Below are positions 11,694-23,633 of a DNA stretch of 64,000 nt, piece after piece. This DNA comes from Crocodylus rhombifer (Eukaryota > Chordata > Crocodylia > Crocodylidae). Position 1 is the stretch's first letter. Every line of letters starts with the position of its first letter. Made by a program: the position numbers and the translations under genes. A model generated the notes under the pieces. That model was not told where the DNA came from and did no database searches. It saw nothing but the letters and a program-made list of their open reading frames with translations. The stretch spans positions 117,650 through 181,649 of the forward strand of contig JAVSML010001089.1 of NCBI GenBank assembly GCA_038503035.1, read 5' to 3'.

Positions 11694-14600
11694 CTTTAGA
11701 GTCATCTTATATTGTAAAGATAACTTCTTATTGAATCAACGTAGAGAAATATAAACATTAGAAAAATAAACAGTAAAGCAATGGCTTTTCAAGTGATTAT
11801 GCAGAATTCATGAGAAAAAAATATATAGCTCTTAGTAGAAAATCAGTCTGATGCTGCAGAATGGAGTCATGCTGGATCAGGGTTTCAGGGCTGTTGGGTC
11901 ACCCTGGAAATATAATACTGCTATTACATTGATGTCTGAGGTGACATCCTGATTCCAGGGTAATGGGAGTTTTGCCACTGACTTCAGTGGGCTGACTATT
12001 TCATGGGTTGTATATTTAACAGAAGGTTTCAGTCTCAGTGCCTGTCAATCCCATGCCTTTTGTTAATAATAACATTTATTTAAAATAAAATCTAAGTCCT
12101 TCAGTAGGTTCTTGAAGCTACCATGTAAGAAAGGAATTCCAATTTGAACATTCAGAACAAGAGAAGCCTTTCTTTGTACATGTATGGTATAGTTAAGAGC
12201 CATGCCTGTATTGATCTCTTGCAGGAACTCAGGCTGGCTGCCAAATTCTCTATATACAGGAAAAACTTACTTAATTTGAATGCGTAGCTGGCCTCCTTGA
12301 AAATAGTGTTAATATTCTATGATCAGTGGGAGCAGACAGTCAATATGTCATTCACAAAGCTAAGCATTCTTCCAAAATGTAGGTCTCTATTTATAGGGAT
12401 TTTTTTTAATTCACTTTAAGTGAATTGATTAGTCAGGGATTTATCATCTCAGGGTAAAATTATACACAATACACATAATGATGAAATAAAGTTGTCATTG
12501 ATTTACTGAAATGTCTGCAATATTTTTCTATCTCAAGCCACAAGGAGTCTTTTGTTTCATGACTACCCTTTTGATTGTAAAACTGCAGTCTACCTTTTGT
12601 GGGTTTTTTAAATTCCATATTTAATTGGAATAGCTGGAGGTGGTGATAGATGAAAAGCAGTAAGGTAATCCTGGATAGTTTTCTGTCCGAACAGAAGCAG
12701 CTTTTTTCCTTTTGTGGACTACAGGGGGCCAAGACCCAGAGAGCTATCGAGGAGCATCCCCCTACTGGACAAGAATCTCAAAAAAACAAAAAAGAAAAAA
12801 GAAACAAAATTACAAAAAAAAAGGGGGTGCTCTTTCCAGCCTTTTTAAAGAGTAAAAAAATGAAGACTAGGAAGGAAGGCAGTGCATGGTACTGAGACTG
12901 ACTAAACCCTCAAAGGTTTCTGGAATGAGGCTAAAACAGGCAGGGTTTTTATTTAGGCTTTTCTTTTTTCTTTTCCCATGGTTCTGTATTATCTCTTTCA
13001 TGTTTTGTGAGTAAAGAGTGATTTGTTCAGCATTCCTTACCAGGGTCTATGTTTCAATCACCATATACAAGGTTTGAATTACACTCTGGTTCTTGGAAGT
13101 GTCTGCAGCAGAAGCCAGAAGGAGCCACTACTGCCACCACCACCTGAGCTGCTTAGAAAGGCACAGGGTGGGTGGGTCTCATCTTTTATGAGGAGGCTCT
13201 GATATCTTAATGGGGGGCTTAGCCCCAGCCTATATCAAATCCTGGCCACATATTCCCTAAAATGTGTATTGCGGGCAGCAGGAGGAATAGAGAAACTCAG
13301 CTTCAGCAGTGTGCAGCAACTTGTAAGGAGGCTTTGGAGGCCTGGCATTAATTTCAGGGCCTGGGTTGTTAGATTGTGAAATCTTGTCTTTTAAGGACAG
13401 GTGCTAGCTGGAGCATTTGTACCCTGTGAGCATGCCTAGAATTCAGCAATGGGCACGTGGGTTCTAGGTGGGTGGATCAAAGGGCATCAGTGTGGTAAGA
13501 ATCCATAACCCACTAGTAAGCATGTGTTACAGCTCCCCATTTGTGCCAGTCCTAACCTATACAGCCTTGGCCCTTTAGCTCATACCTTATCTTTAGAGAT
13601 CCCCATTTCAATTCTATGAGTTCAGCCAAGAAGTAGTTGCCCAAGCATATCCACCAGGGCAAGCTCATCAAGGATGTTATCGAGTCACTTAAGAGCTCTG
13701 TTTGCTCAGCGTGGGGCACATTGTCCTTTGATTAAACTGTTGAACAGAAGTGCTAGTCAGACCTCATCAGCTACAGAGAGAGACCCAGACTGAAACTGTC
13801 TGCGCAACAGTCTCATCTGATGTTTTCCTCTTTGTTCCACTAGACATGGACCTTTTATTTGAAGGCATTACAGCTCCTCTGTCACACCTCTATAGATACA
13901 CAGAGTAAGCAGTATGCATGCACAGTATGCATGACAAGGCCCACAAGCCTACTTTTCGTGGGGCAACTGGTTTGAATGCTTGTCTGGCTAGATTCCTTAG
14001 GCCTTATTATTATTCATCTAGTTAGATCTCTCAGCAGCACCAGCAATGTGTAGAACAGCTTGTCTGTTTCTAGCGACTATGGATGTACAGTACTGTACCT
14101 TGGAACCAAATGTTTGGCATATGCATGCGTATCTTTCAAAGCACTGGTATACACCAATACATGTGCTCCACTCTATCCCACAATGCTGACTTACAGTTTG
14201 TAGTTTTTAAAGCTGTACTTAAAGGCTGAGCCCATATACTCTGGATGAACCGCTACACTTGTTCTTAACATGACAGAAATATTGGTTTCTAATGTTTAAC
14301 CATTTCTAGCCATGCAATAATATCCCTCTTTCCTATATTGGAGAGTTGCCTGGTTTAGAACTCAATGAATAATGCAGAAGCAGATTTGCAAGTTAATGGG
14401 CTGACTGTACTCCAGTGCTAAAGATGGGGTGATGTTATTCATTATTCATGAGAATGAAGATTTGGTAAAAGTGTTTGTGGATTCCAAAGGTTTCCATTTC
14501 CTCCTTTGCCAAGCTAGGTATGTGTTAAAGCCAGTCAAATCCAAATTGTACATGGGCAGTGGAGACCAATAAAACAGGTGAAAAGGGTTACAGCTACGAA

Positions 14601-15816
14601 GGACGAGCAAAAACTGTTACTTGCCATTGTAAATAGGAACAGAGGGTTGAAGGAAAAAAAGTTACTTAAACATAAAACAAAAAAAAAAAGGAAAAGATTG
14701 TCTTTTAAAATTTATACATAGGAAAGCAGTGGTTAAAGGATTTCATGATTTATAACTTATCCAGAACACTTACGTTACAAGAGCAGCCTTCTAATTAAAA
14801 GCAGATACAATACACATGACTAAAGTGGCCAATCATTACAAGTGTCCAAGTGAATAATTTGTGATGGACTCAGGCACTGAAATTTGTTTGTCCAAACTGC
14901 TTGGAAAATATTAAAAAACTGAAACATTTTTCCCAAATTGGAATTGGTTGAGGAATGCTTCAGGAAAATAGAAGAAACTGGAAAAAAACATGTTCCCAAT
15001 CCATGTTATTCATAATGCAAAATGTGATCTGCTGTATCTAGGTTTCATGTTTAGACTTTTCAATGCCTGTGCATCTATGACCAACACTAATGAACTCCTG
15101 AAGCGCCTCAGGGTCCAGTGCCTTTGGCAGATGGGCACAGCAACTTTTAGGAAATGCTGAAAGAGGCAATATCTTGAGTTTTGGTTTCTGCCTTTCAGAT
15201 TTGATTGGTATGAAAAGCATATAGAACCAAATGAATGCAGCATCTACCTGCCGTTTTACTGACCAAGGATCTTGAGTTCAGATATATGAAGAGTATACTG
15301 TTTGTTAGTCATTAGCCTAACTGCAGGGACCCATTTCATGGCACAGTTTAAAGAGCACAACCATATTCTGTGGCCCTCAGCGCTGCAGTACGCTGACACA
15401 AGAGCTAGTGCACCTCATCTACTGCAGAACCTGCGGAGGAGTCAAAACCCAGGGGAGGGTCCCTTGCAGATAGCTCTTCCCCACTCCTCCTGCATTTTGA
15501 TGCTGCTGTGTGTCTGCTTGGGTTGTCTCTAATGAGGTTGGCCCTGTCTCCTGTACTGAGGAATCCAAAAGTCCAAACTCAACTTTAAATGATCCGCTGC
15601 TTTTTTTTTTTGTAAAGATGAACGGACAGTTTCTTCTCTAGCTTCACCTTGTATAATTGCTTCCCCTGGGCAAAGTGAGTGTCAGAGGATCACTCTGGTG
15701 AGGTTGAGTGGAGAGTTCTGATTTAGGACCATTTTCTGCCTCCCTGCCACACCTGTGAATGTCTGCCCCAGGGGCAAGACGATGGAGAATCCAGAGTCTG
15801 GCCCTGCTCTCACCGT
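11694..15816. other. No recognised feature; A-rich tract
   Basis: Anonymous DNA. An A-rich low-complexity stretch lies at about 12779-12830, and a short poly-A and a poly-T run near 14679 and 15601. Reading frames are short and motif-free. Confidence 0.45.
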
Positions 15817-16150
15817 GGGCATTTATACACATGCTCCAGGAGTGGGGGTCAGGGGGTGCTTTAATTAGAGCAGCTCCGAGAGCTGCTCTAGTTAAAGCGC
15901 CCAGAGTGTCTCATATATTACCATGAAAAATGGTGGCAGGGGCGCTTTAACTAAAGCCCATCAAATGAGCTTAGTTCACATGCCCCCTGCACCATTTTTC
16001 TGTGCAGGGATGCTGATCCATGAGACACTGGAGTCTGCAGGAGCACAGTAATTACCATGCTCTAGCAGACTCGATTAATCAAGTCTGCTCTGACGTGCTG
16101 TAATTACAGCACATCAGAGCCGCCTTGAGCCTCTCTTACATGTAGGCCTG
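15817..16150. mobile_element. TIR-type non-autonomous element, copy a
   Basis: Left end GGGCATTTATACACATGCTC, right end (minus) GGCCTACATGTAAGAG. The interior contains GCTTTAATTAGAGC, GCGCTTTAACTAAAGCCCAT and GACTCGATTAATCAAGTCTGCT, which recur in opposite orientation at 19854-20149. The matched interior shows both belong to one family. No transposase is encoded. Confidence 0.7.
16087..16120. repeat. 34-bp near-perfect palindrome
   Basis: GCTCTGACGTGCTGTAA is followed immediately by its reverse complement with about two mismatches. It lies near the right end of the TIR element at 15817-16150 and could form a cruciform or hairpin. Confidence 0.8.
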
Positions 16151-16743
16151 CACTTGAAGGGTTAGTCAAACTTGGTAAGTACTTTGACAGGAGTTATGTC
16201 AGCCTAGGATTAATGTTGCTCTGCCTCCATGTTTCACAGCGGGCTTTGCTGAGAACATTGCAGAATAACTTTATTAATATCTCAATTTTGTATTGCTCAT
16301 TTGTATTGCAGTGGTGGCTGAAGCATGCTAGGGAGTGATGGGGCTAGTATAACATATAGCCACCTTAGACTCCCCAGCCTATTTAGAGCTGGGTCAACTT
16401 TGGGATGGGTCCAGAGCTGTGCTTGAACATATTCCTCTGCAGCCTTACCAAGACACATTAACAGCTCCACAGGCCTAAAAGCTTGTAAATCATTTAAAAG
16501 GTATTAGCTAAGTCCTCACTGGCCCTTTACCTAGCTATCAGCATTTCACAGTTCTTGTGGTCGTGGTCATCACTGCAGATGTACATCTTGAAGGAGAATT
16601 TAAAGGGAGATGGGACAATGTAGGGTAAAATGACAGTGTTCACCATTGGGGGATGGAGACAAAGTACAGTTAAAGTCCCTAGGCCAATGGGGGACACTGG
16701 GAGGGCCAGTCAGGGAGCAGGTGCAGGAAGAGGGGGCAGCACC
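16151..16743. other. No recognised feature
   Basis: Anonymous DNA between the TIR element and the duplicated segment. Confidence 0.45.
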
Positions 16744-16940
16744 AGCAGTAAGAAGAATTTAAAGGGATCCTAACGTGCTGTATATAACTGTGGAACAGGA
16801 AAGTTCATCCCTATTTTTATCATCAGTTCACACAAAGTTTTATACGTCTGCTCCTGCTTCATTTTAAGGCCCATAGGGGGAGATTTTCAAAGACAGAAAT
16901 GGGCAGTTAACTGTTTAATTTTCACTGGATGAGTCTACAC
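16744..16940. repeat. Duplicated ~200-bp segment, copy 1
   Basis: From AGCAGTAAGAAGAATT to CACTGGATGAGTCTACACAA this matches 20549-20772 in the same orientation at roughly 88-90% by eye, with an extra ~28 bp in the other copy. Both copies run straight into the same GGATGAGTYTACACAAGA terminus. Confidence 0.85.
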
Positions 16941-19034
16941 AAGACACCTACCACTGCCACTGCTATTCCCAGCTGACCTGGGCCCAGTGGATGACCCAGA
17001 GCTGTTCCAGTCCCACTCCAGCCAGGAGTTGCAGGGAGAGGCTGTGCAAGATGCATGCTTAGGTAGGGACAGTGACAACAGACTTCTTGGATTTCTCCTG
17101 CTGGCCTAGGGGTGTCATCAGCTTGGAGCAGCTGTATTTGGCTAGGAACAGTAGTAGTAATGGGCACATCCCCCCTTCCTGTGCCTGCTTCCTTCTCGGC
17201 CTCCCCTGGTGTCCGCTATTGGCAAATGGGAGCTGCTGGTGGAAGGGGAGACCCTGCTGCTGCTGCTGCCACTATCCCTGTCTGAGATAGGCAACCCCAT
17301 GCAGCCATTACCCACAGATGAAGCAGCTCAGGAGCAGCTCTGGGGTTTCCTCTGCACCTGAGTCAGCCAGGAACAGTAGCAGGAGGGTCTTCTCCAATCT
17401 TGGGCCAGCTCCTTTGCTGGGCCACTGATGTCTTCTGGCAGCCCAGGGACTCCAGTTGCAGGGAGAAGCTCCAGAGGATGCTGGGATTGGCCTCAGACAG
17501 CAACAGTGGGTAGCCCCTGTTCTTTCACCTGCTCCCCCCCACACCGGGTCTGGTTGTCCCTCATTGCACAGCGCACAAAAGATCTCACTGTCCTACACAG
17601 TGGAAGAGGGTGCAACTGCCCCAGCATACCTGGATCTGCCCCAGTAGTCACCAGTGCAATCTTCTCAAATGCCTTTGGAAGTAAGTATCATCAGTGTGGC
17701 ATTGCCCACTGTAAGGAGGGAGAACATTTTGCTAATGTTAAGTTTTCACAGCAACAGCGTTTTGGAGACTCATATGGTGCTTGCTGAACCTGCTTGTGCA
17801 CCAGCCTTCACTGGACTGATTGGAGCTGCTGAGAAAAGCTCTCATTTGAAATCATCCATTTTTTGGATAATGTAAAGTGAATGGCGAGTGGAGATATTAA
17901 CTGTCCCTGGAACTTATTCACTTTTTTTTCCTTTAAAGCACTGAGATATTTTTGAGACACGGGGCACAGCTTTCTTTCTCCACTAATTTTTTGCATCTTT
18001 TTCTTCATGTTGTCAGGAAATGGCAGCCTCCCAGTCAGAATAGATGTTCTACCAATGCACAGCCTTTGTGGCTAATTTTGTTTTCATAGTTGAGATTTGG
18101 GGCTGAATGAAGGGGTGAGAAGTCTGATTTTTTCCTGCTTTTCTATAAGGCTCTTCCCCTTGCCTTCCAGGTCTATGAGATCTATTGAAAATGGAGCAGG
18201 TTCAAACTAGCAGTGTGGTTGGTACTCTGGGTAGTTCTGCTGGGGATGAAAGCTATTTCTATGATGTTTCATATATGATGCAATGGGGTAAAACCTCCAG
18301 GCAGGCAAGGCTGGGGGAATTAAGAGAGGAATCTGAGGGCAGGAGACAAATGCACAGAAACAGAGGGAAGGAGAAAAAGAATTGGAATGGAAAGGTGAAA
18401 GGGGCAATGAGGAGGATGGAAAGAAGGTAATAAGGCAATAGAGAGAGATGCAAAAAAAAAACTGAATAGAGAATGAAAGAGAACAGGAATATTGGGTATG
18501 AGAAACTGAAACGGAACAAAAGTGCTTGGGGAAATGCAGGGTTTGTAAAGAAGAAGGGATATGTGTGTGCATGCACCAGATAAGGAGCAGCAAAGAGACC
18601 CAAGAAACACACTAGGAGGTATAACAACACAGTTTAAAATAGGAGAATGAGAGATTAAAGCCAGTATGAAATCAAAGATCAGCTGAGACAGGAAATACCA
18701 AAAGGCAGGAAAATAGCTTTTACTTAACACTACCTCTGCAGCGTATACTCTTCTTTGCTAAATATTCAGCTTCCTGCAAAATTAGTCATTGCTCAGTAGC
18801 GTTTCTGGAGCTAGCTGGAACCCAATAGCATTGTTTCATGGCAACTTTTGAGGTTTCAAAACTTGTTTTTACTCTGCAAACCCATTTCAATGGGGTTGCA
18901 ACCATGGCATTGTGTGCCAGCTGGCTTGGGGCCGAAAGTTGCAGCTTTTCAGTCCAGGTATGTGTTTTCAGCATGGTGGCCATAGCACCTCCCTGGGATA
19001 TTAGAGACACACATTCAGGTCCTTGGTCCCTCAG
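16941..19034. other. Anonymous DNA with GC-rich and purine-rich parts
   Basis: About 16960-17660 is GC-rich and may be the interior of a TIR element whose left terminus is at ~16923; I could not place its right end. About 18300-18720 is strongly purine-rich on the + strand. The long minus-strand reading frames there are pyrimidine-strand translations, not genes. Confidence 0.4.
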
Positions 19035-19115
19035 ATGGGAATGGAAGATTACTCAAATTCAGAGTCAGGGCTTGAACCTGATGCTCCCACAGCTCAAGCT
19101 GTGGTGTGCAGCTCT
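19035..19115 (-). repeat. Possible tRNA-SINE relic
   Basis: The minus strand has CAGGTTCAAGCCC (19067-19080), a good B box, but no convincing A box in register. Confidence 0.3.
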
Positions 19116-19853
19116 CTGACTCTTTCCTCCCAAACTGTTAAAACCAGTATGTTACTGCAGTGTATGCTTCTTCTACAAACCTTCATCTTTCCATAAATGT
19201 TTTGACCAGATCTGACTGTTATTTACTTGTATACACCACACCTTCCTTGCTTTCAGTGGCTTTCATAAAATTAAAATAATGTTTAAATATAATAGTTGGC
19301 AGAACTCCATCCTTAGCAGCCCAGCCCAGCCTGCCCTTTGCCCAGGAAATAAACTCAATCTCTCTCTTGCTGTTCGTGTGTCATTTTTCAAGTGGCTTTA
19401 GCATGGTGCATAGTTTTGGCTGAACCTGAAAGTATCAGAATTTTATGTAAGCTCTGGAAGTTTGCCCCTGCGTGCTCAATTCCTGCTGATGGGGCAGAAC
19501 AGTAATGCACTTTTGGTATCATTGTCATGCTTCCTTGACATAACGATGGATAAGGATATCATGGCCAGATTCCACCTAATTATATGCTGCATACCTATAT
19601 TATCCTGGTGTTTCCCAGCTATTTTTCACTTTCCAGTCAAGAACTGTTGTGCAATGTGGTGCTGCCTCTCTTGTGCTGGCTTTTGCATTCTGCTGCAGCT
19701 GTTTTTTGGTGGCAGGTGAAGTGAAGTGATCCTTATTGTGTATGTACAAAAGCCCAGATCTTGCAAAGCAGACACTTAAACACCTATGTAGCTGATATAT
19801 CAGAGTAGTCCTATTCATTGACCACTGCTCACAGGAGTCCAATTACTCACATA
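19116..19853. other. No recognised feature
   Basis: Anonymous DNA with short reading frames only. Confidence 0.45.
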
Positions 19854-20149
19854 GGATGCCTGTAAACATGTGGGGCGGCTGCTCCTATGTGCTGTAATTA
19901 CGGAGCAGACTTGATTAATCAAGTTTGCTGGAGCATGCTGATGGGTGCACTCCAGACAGCCTCTTCATCTCAGTTATCAGCACCCCCATGCTTCAGAATG
20001 GGGACACTTTAATTAAAAATTGTTCAATGAGCTTTAGTTAAAGTGCCCCTGCTGCCATTTTGAAGCACGGAGATGCTAATGCACAAGACACTCCATGCAC
20101 TTTAGTTAAAACACGCACCCCCATCCCTGAAGCACATGTGGAAACACCC
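19854..20149. mobile_element. TIR-type non-autonomous element, copy b (inverted relative to copy a)
   Basis: Left end GGATGCCTGTAAACATGTG and right end (minus) GGGTGTTTCCACATGTG form imperfect terminal inverted repeats. ATA directly precedes the left end and directly follows the right end, a possible 3-bp target duplication. GACTTGATTAATCAAGTTTGCT and GAGCTTTAGTTAAAGTGCCCC match copy a at 15817-16150 in reverse orientation. Confidence 0.75.
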
Positions 20150-20548
20150 ATAGATGATTGTAGGGTGGGCACCTAGGCTAGGTACAGACATTCAAAAAGC
20201 CCAAGGCAGAATTTATCTTAATTATGTGTTTTTATATAAGCAGTGTCATTTAGATTGGTAGCAAACAAAACACACATTCGCCATTTGGTTGGTTGGGAGG
20301 GGGCATAAATGTATTCTATTCTGCAGCAGCATTTTCTCAAGTCCTGTAACATATTTGTTATTTCTATGTAGACTGTGATACAGTTGTTACTGCAACTGCA
20401 ATACTGCCAGCTTCATGTGACATTGGGAAAGTTGGCATTGGATGAAGTTGGTACTGGAACAAGTTGTGTGACTTGTCCATCGCTGATGGGAATGTCCTGC
20501 TCTTGAGGAGGCTGGTCGACTGCAGATGATTGCTGCTGAAGAAGCATG
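20150..20548. other. No recognised feature
   Basis: Anonymous DNA between TIR copy b and the duplicated segment. Confidence 0.45.
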
Positions 20549-20772
20549 AGCAGTAAGAAGAATTAAAAAGGATATGAGTTATAGCCCATGTGATGCTAAA
20601 GTGCTGCATATAACAGCGGAACAGGAAATTTCATCCCTATTTTTATCACTGGTTCATGCCAAGTTTTATACATCTGCTCATGTTTCATTTTAAGGCCCAT
20701 AGGTGGAGATTTTCAAAGACAGAAGTGGGCGGTTAACTGCTTAATTTTCACTGGATGAGTTTACACAAGATG
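20549..20772. repeat. Duplicated ~200-bp segment, copy 2
   Basis: Partner of 16744-16940 in direct orientation about 3.8 kb away, and also followed by the GGATGAGTTTACACAAGATGC terminus. Confidence 0.85.
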
Positions 20773-20897
20773 CTTCACTGTGTATTAGATTAATTTAATG
20801 CACATTGAAGTGTCACAGTCTACACATGTGCTGGACTTACTGTGCATTAAATTAGTTTAATGCGCTCTCTGCCAGACCAACATATACAGGTACTAGA

Positions 20898-21727
20898 TAG
20901 GCCTGTGTGAAGCAACTAGTATTCACTTCAGATTCGGATTTGGCCAATTCGGGGCACAGTGATTCGATTGGTGATTTGAATCACTGTCCCGAATCAATTC
21001 AGTCAAATCTGATTTGGAGATTTGGCTGCCACCGAATCAGCCAAATCTCCACATTAAACAGGCCCCATTCCCTGCCTGGTCTCCCAGCCCCATCAATGGC
21101 TGCCCTGCCTGGCCCCAGTGTCCTGGCTCTTTAAAAAAAAAAAAAAAAAAGCCCCACACTCACTGCTTGCTGCCAGGCAGGCAGTGGGGGGGTTGATCCC
21201 CACTGCTCCGCACTGCATGGGAGGCTCTGCCATGAGCCCCCAGAAGCCCCAACAACTGCTGTGGGGCTTTTTTTTTTTAAAAGAGCCAGGATGCTGAGGC
21301 TGGGCAGGGCAGCTATTGATGGGGCTGAGAGAGCAGGTAGTGGGTGGGGGTTCATGGCAGAGCCCCCCATGCAGTGCAGGGCAGTATGAGGCAGTGGGAA
21401 TAACAGGCAGGGTATGCTCAGGGGCCTGGGGGAGCAGACAGGGGATTGGGCCTGGTAGGGACCCCATGGTCCCCTTCCCCCTCTTCCAGGCCCTCCCGCC
21501 CCCTAGTTACCGGCACACGGTCTGGGTCCAACTTTCTGTGGCAGCAAGCGGTGGCTGCCTGAATCTCTGAAGCTCTCCAAATCTTTTCCAAATCAATTCA
21601 GAGAGCTTCAAATCAATTCAGACCTTTTATTGGTGTCCCAATTTGATTTGGAGTCAGAGATTCAGCCGCTTAATTGAGCCAAATCTCCTCTGAATCCAAT
21701 CTGTACCTGAAGCTTCACACAGCCCTA
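20898..21727. mobile_element. hAT-type non-autonomous element 1 (TAGGSCTGTG ends)
   Basis: Ends: TAGGCCTGTGTGAAGC at 20898 and, on the minus strand from 21727, TAGGGCTGTGTGAAGC. This is a 16-bp inverted repeat with one mismatch. Flanks GTACTAGA (20890-20897) and GTACCAGA (21728-21735) match at 7 of 8 positions, the 8-bp target duplication expected of hAT transposition. The interior is GC-rich with a large hairpin and has no transposase. Confidence 0.88.
21086..21326. repeat. ~50-bp-arm hairpin inside hAT element 1
   Basis: Arm 1 at 21086-21135 (AGCCCCATCAATGGCTGCCC ... TGGCTCTTTAAAA) is the approximate reverse complement of arm 2 at 21278-21326 (TTAAAAGAGCCAGGA ... CTATTGATGGGGCT). Poly-A and poly-T runs lie inside the arms and the loop is about 140 bp. 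Confidence 0.85.
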
Positions 21728-21736
21728 GTACCAGAT

Positions 21737-23633
21737 CAGGGATCGGCAACCCCTGGCATGCATACCATTAGTGGCATGCGGAGACATTTTTCCCTGGCAC
21801 GCCAGGAGATTACTTGTTTAAAAAAAAAATATATTTTTAAGTTGGTGCTCTGGGGTCTCCAGAGCAGCCATGGGTCCCAGTGCCATGGCAGGCATTGGGG
21901 GTGGAGTCAGGGGAACACAGGTAGGGATGCAGTATGTGTTTTTCTGACCCTACACCCTGTCCCTGAACTGTGCCCTGCAGCCCAGCTCACCTGGACCTGG
22001 AAGGCTCCCAGCAGGTGGGCAAGCCCAGGGCTTAGGCAGACAGACACCCTGTCCCACCTGGGTGCTAAGTGCTGGGGCTGGATGCTCGGGGAGAAGCAGG
22101 TGTGGGAGGATGCACTGCAGGCAGGCTGGCCTGGCTAGGCCTTTGGTAAGGCAGGAGCTGGGTGGGAGGAGGGGCTGCCCGGCCTCTCCGTGGGGTCGGC
22201 TTGCAGCAGGCGGGGGCACCCAGAGGCACCTAAACTGGGATCCAATTTGGCCTGGCCCACATAGCTCCACGGGGATGGGGCACAACTGCCCTGCCTGCAA
22301 TGGGATGCTGCCTGGTCAGGACAGGACGCGGAGCTTGGAGGGCCTTTGGGCTTGGCCTCCTTGCATGTCAGACACAGCGCGAGCAGGGGGAGCTGCTCCC
22401 AGTGCAAGGGCCTGGCCATGGGAGCTCCTGGGAACAGCTGCTGCAGTTGCCCTGGCCTGCTCTGACCCCAGCCTTGTGCACCCACAAGCTCTTCTCAGTG
22501 GGCTGGGCTAGGCCAGGCCCTGTGCAGGGCTGTTGGCTGCAGGCTCCCAGCCAGCTTGTCCCCAAGCACTGCCTGCAACAGCTGTTCCCAGAACCTGGGG
22601 GCCTCCTGCAGCTCCAGGAACTCTGTCCCACTTGCACTGTGTCCAGTGTGCAGAGGCTTTGTCAGGAGACCCCCAAGCCCAGTGTCCTGCCCCAGCCAGG
22701 CAGCGTTCCCTTGCGGGCAAGATGGCTGCTCCCCATCCCTGCAGAGCTGCCTGGGCCAGGCTGAGCCCTCACCTCAGGTGCCCCTGGGTTCTCCCACTAT
22801 GGCCTGAGTCTGCAGAGCCCCACAGCAGCCCCTGCTTCCCACCCAGCCCTCTGACTTCTCTGAGTGCAACCTTCCCAAGGGCCTAGCCAGGCCAGCCTTC
22901 CCGCAACGCCTCTCCCTATGCCTCCCAGACTCTGCCCCAAGCGCCCAGCCCTGGCACTCAGCACCCTGGTGCTGCCCCCACCCAGGTGGGACGGGGCATC
23001 CATCTGCCCGAGCTCCAGCTAGGTCCTCCCTCTCAGCTCTGTGCCCAGGCTCTCCCCACTCCAGGACCATCAGGGAGGCTTGAGTGCCCTGGCCCTGGTG
23101 GCTGCTGCTGGTGTATCGCAGCCTTTCTCTCCCAGACACTGCTCTGGACCAGTGGGCCTGAGCCACAGCTGGTAGTGGTGGGAGACATTGGCAGTGAAGG
23201 TCACACCCTCTTTCTTTTTTTCTCTCTCCTCTTTTTCTTTCTCTCTCTCTTTTCTTTTTCTTTTTTCTCCTTTTCTTTTTTCTCTCTCCCCTCTTTTTTG
23301 TCTCCTTTCTCTTCTCTTTCTCACTCTTCTCTTTCTCTTTTTCTCACTCGCATCACAACATGCTTAACAAAACAAATATACAAAAGCAAAGGGAGTATAT
23401 GAAGTTTTATTTATTGTCACCAGGGTTAGAATTTTAAAAGAGCTGGTATTTACCATAAAAAGGCAACATTTATGATTATTAACTATACTAATATGCAGTG
23501 CATCCTGTCATGTAACATTTCCCCCCAGTCCCCTCCCTTTTTTTTCTCCTGGCATGCTGGCACTCCAGCAACTTCCAAGATAGACATTGTGGCTTTTTCC
23601 AGCACTGTGGCCAAAAAATGTTGCCTACCCCTG
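21737..23633. mobile_element. hAT-type non-autonomous element 2 (CAGGGRTMGGCAAC ends)
   Basis: Ends: CAGGGATCGGCAACCCC at 21737 and, on the minus strand from 23633, CAGGGGTAGGCAACATTTTT. Flanks TACCAGAT (21729-21736) and TATTAGAT (23634-23641) agree at 6 of 8 positions, fitting an aged 8-bp target duplication. Both ends carry GGCATGC / CCTGGCATGC subterminal motifs. The ~1.3-kb interior (21840-23170) is GC-rich with open frames on both strands that resemble no protein I know. At 1897 bp it is large for a MITE. It abuts hAT element 1. Confidence 0.85.
23208..23350. repeat. Polypyrimidine (CT) tract
   Basis: About 140 bases of nearly pure C/T on the + strand inside hAT element 2, with mirror-like TTTCTCT/TCTCTTT runs. 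It is low-complexity sequence and can adopt triplex DNA in principle. Confidence 0.9.

Noticed and set aside
17072..17787. Possible exon-like open frames
   Set aside because: GC-rich region, no motif, no matching splice context, and probably inside a TIR element beginning near 16923.
18207..18730. Minus-strand open frames of 120-136 codons rich in S, F, L, P
   Set aside because: They translate a purine-rich low-complexity strand in three overlapping frames; no conserved pattern.
22700..23100. CpG-island promoter
   Set aside because: GC-rich but with few CpG dinucleotides by eye and inside a transposon.
21950..23166. Overlapping long open frames on both strands in a GC-rich block
   Set aside because: They lie in the interior of a hAT element, are present in nearly every frame because stop codons are rare in GC-rich DNA, and show no protein motif.
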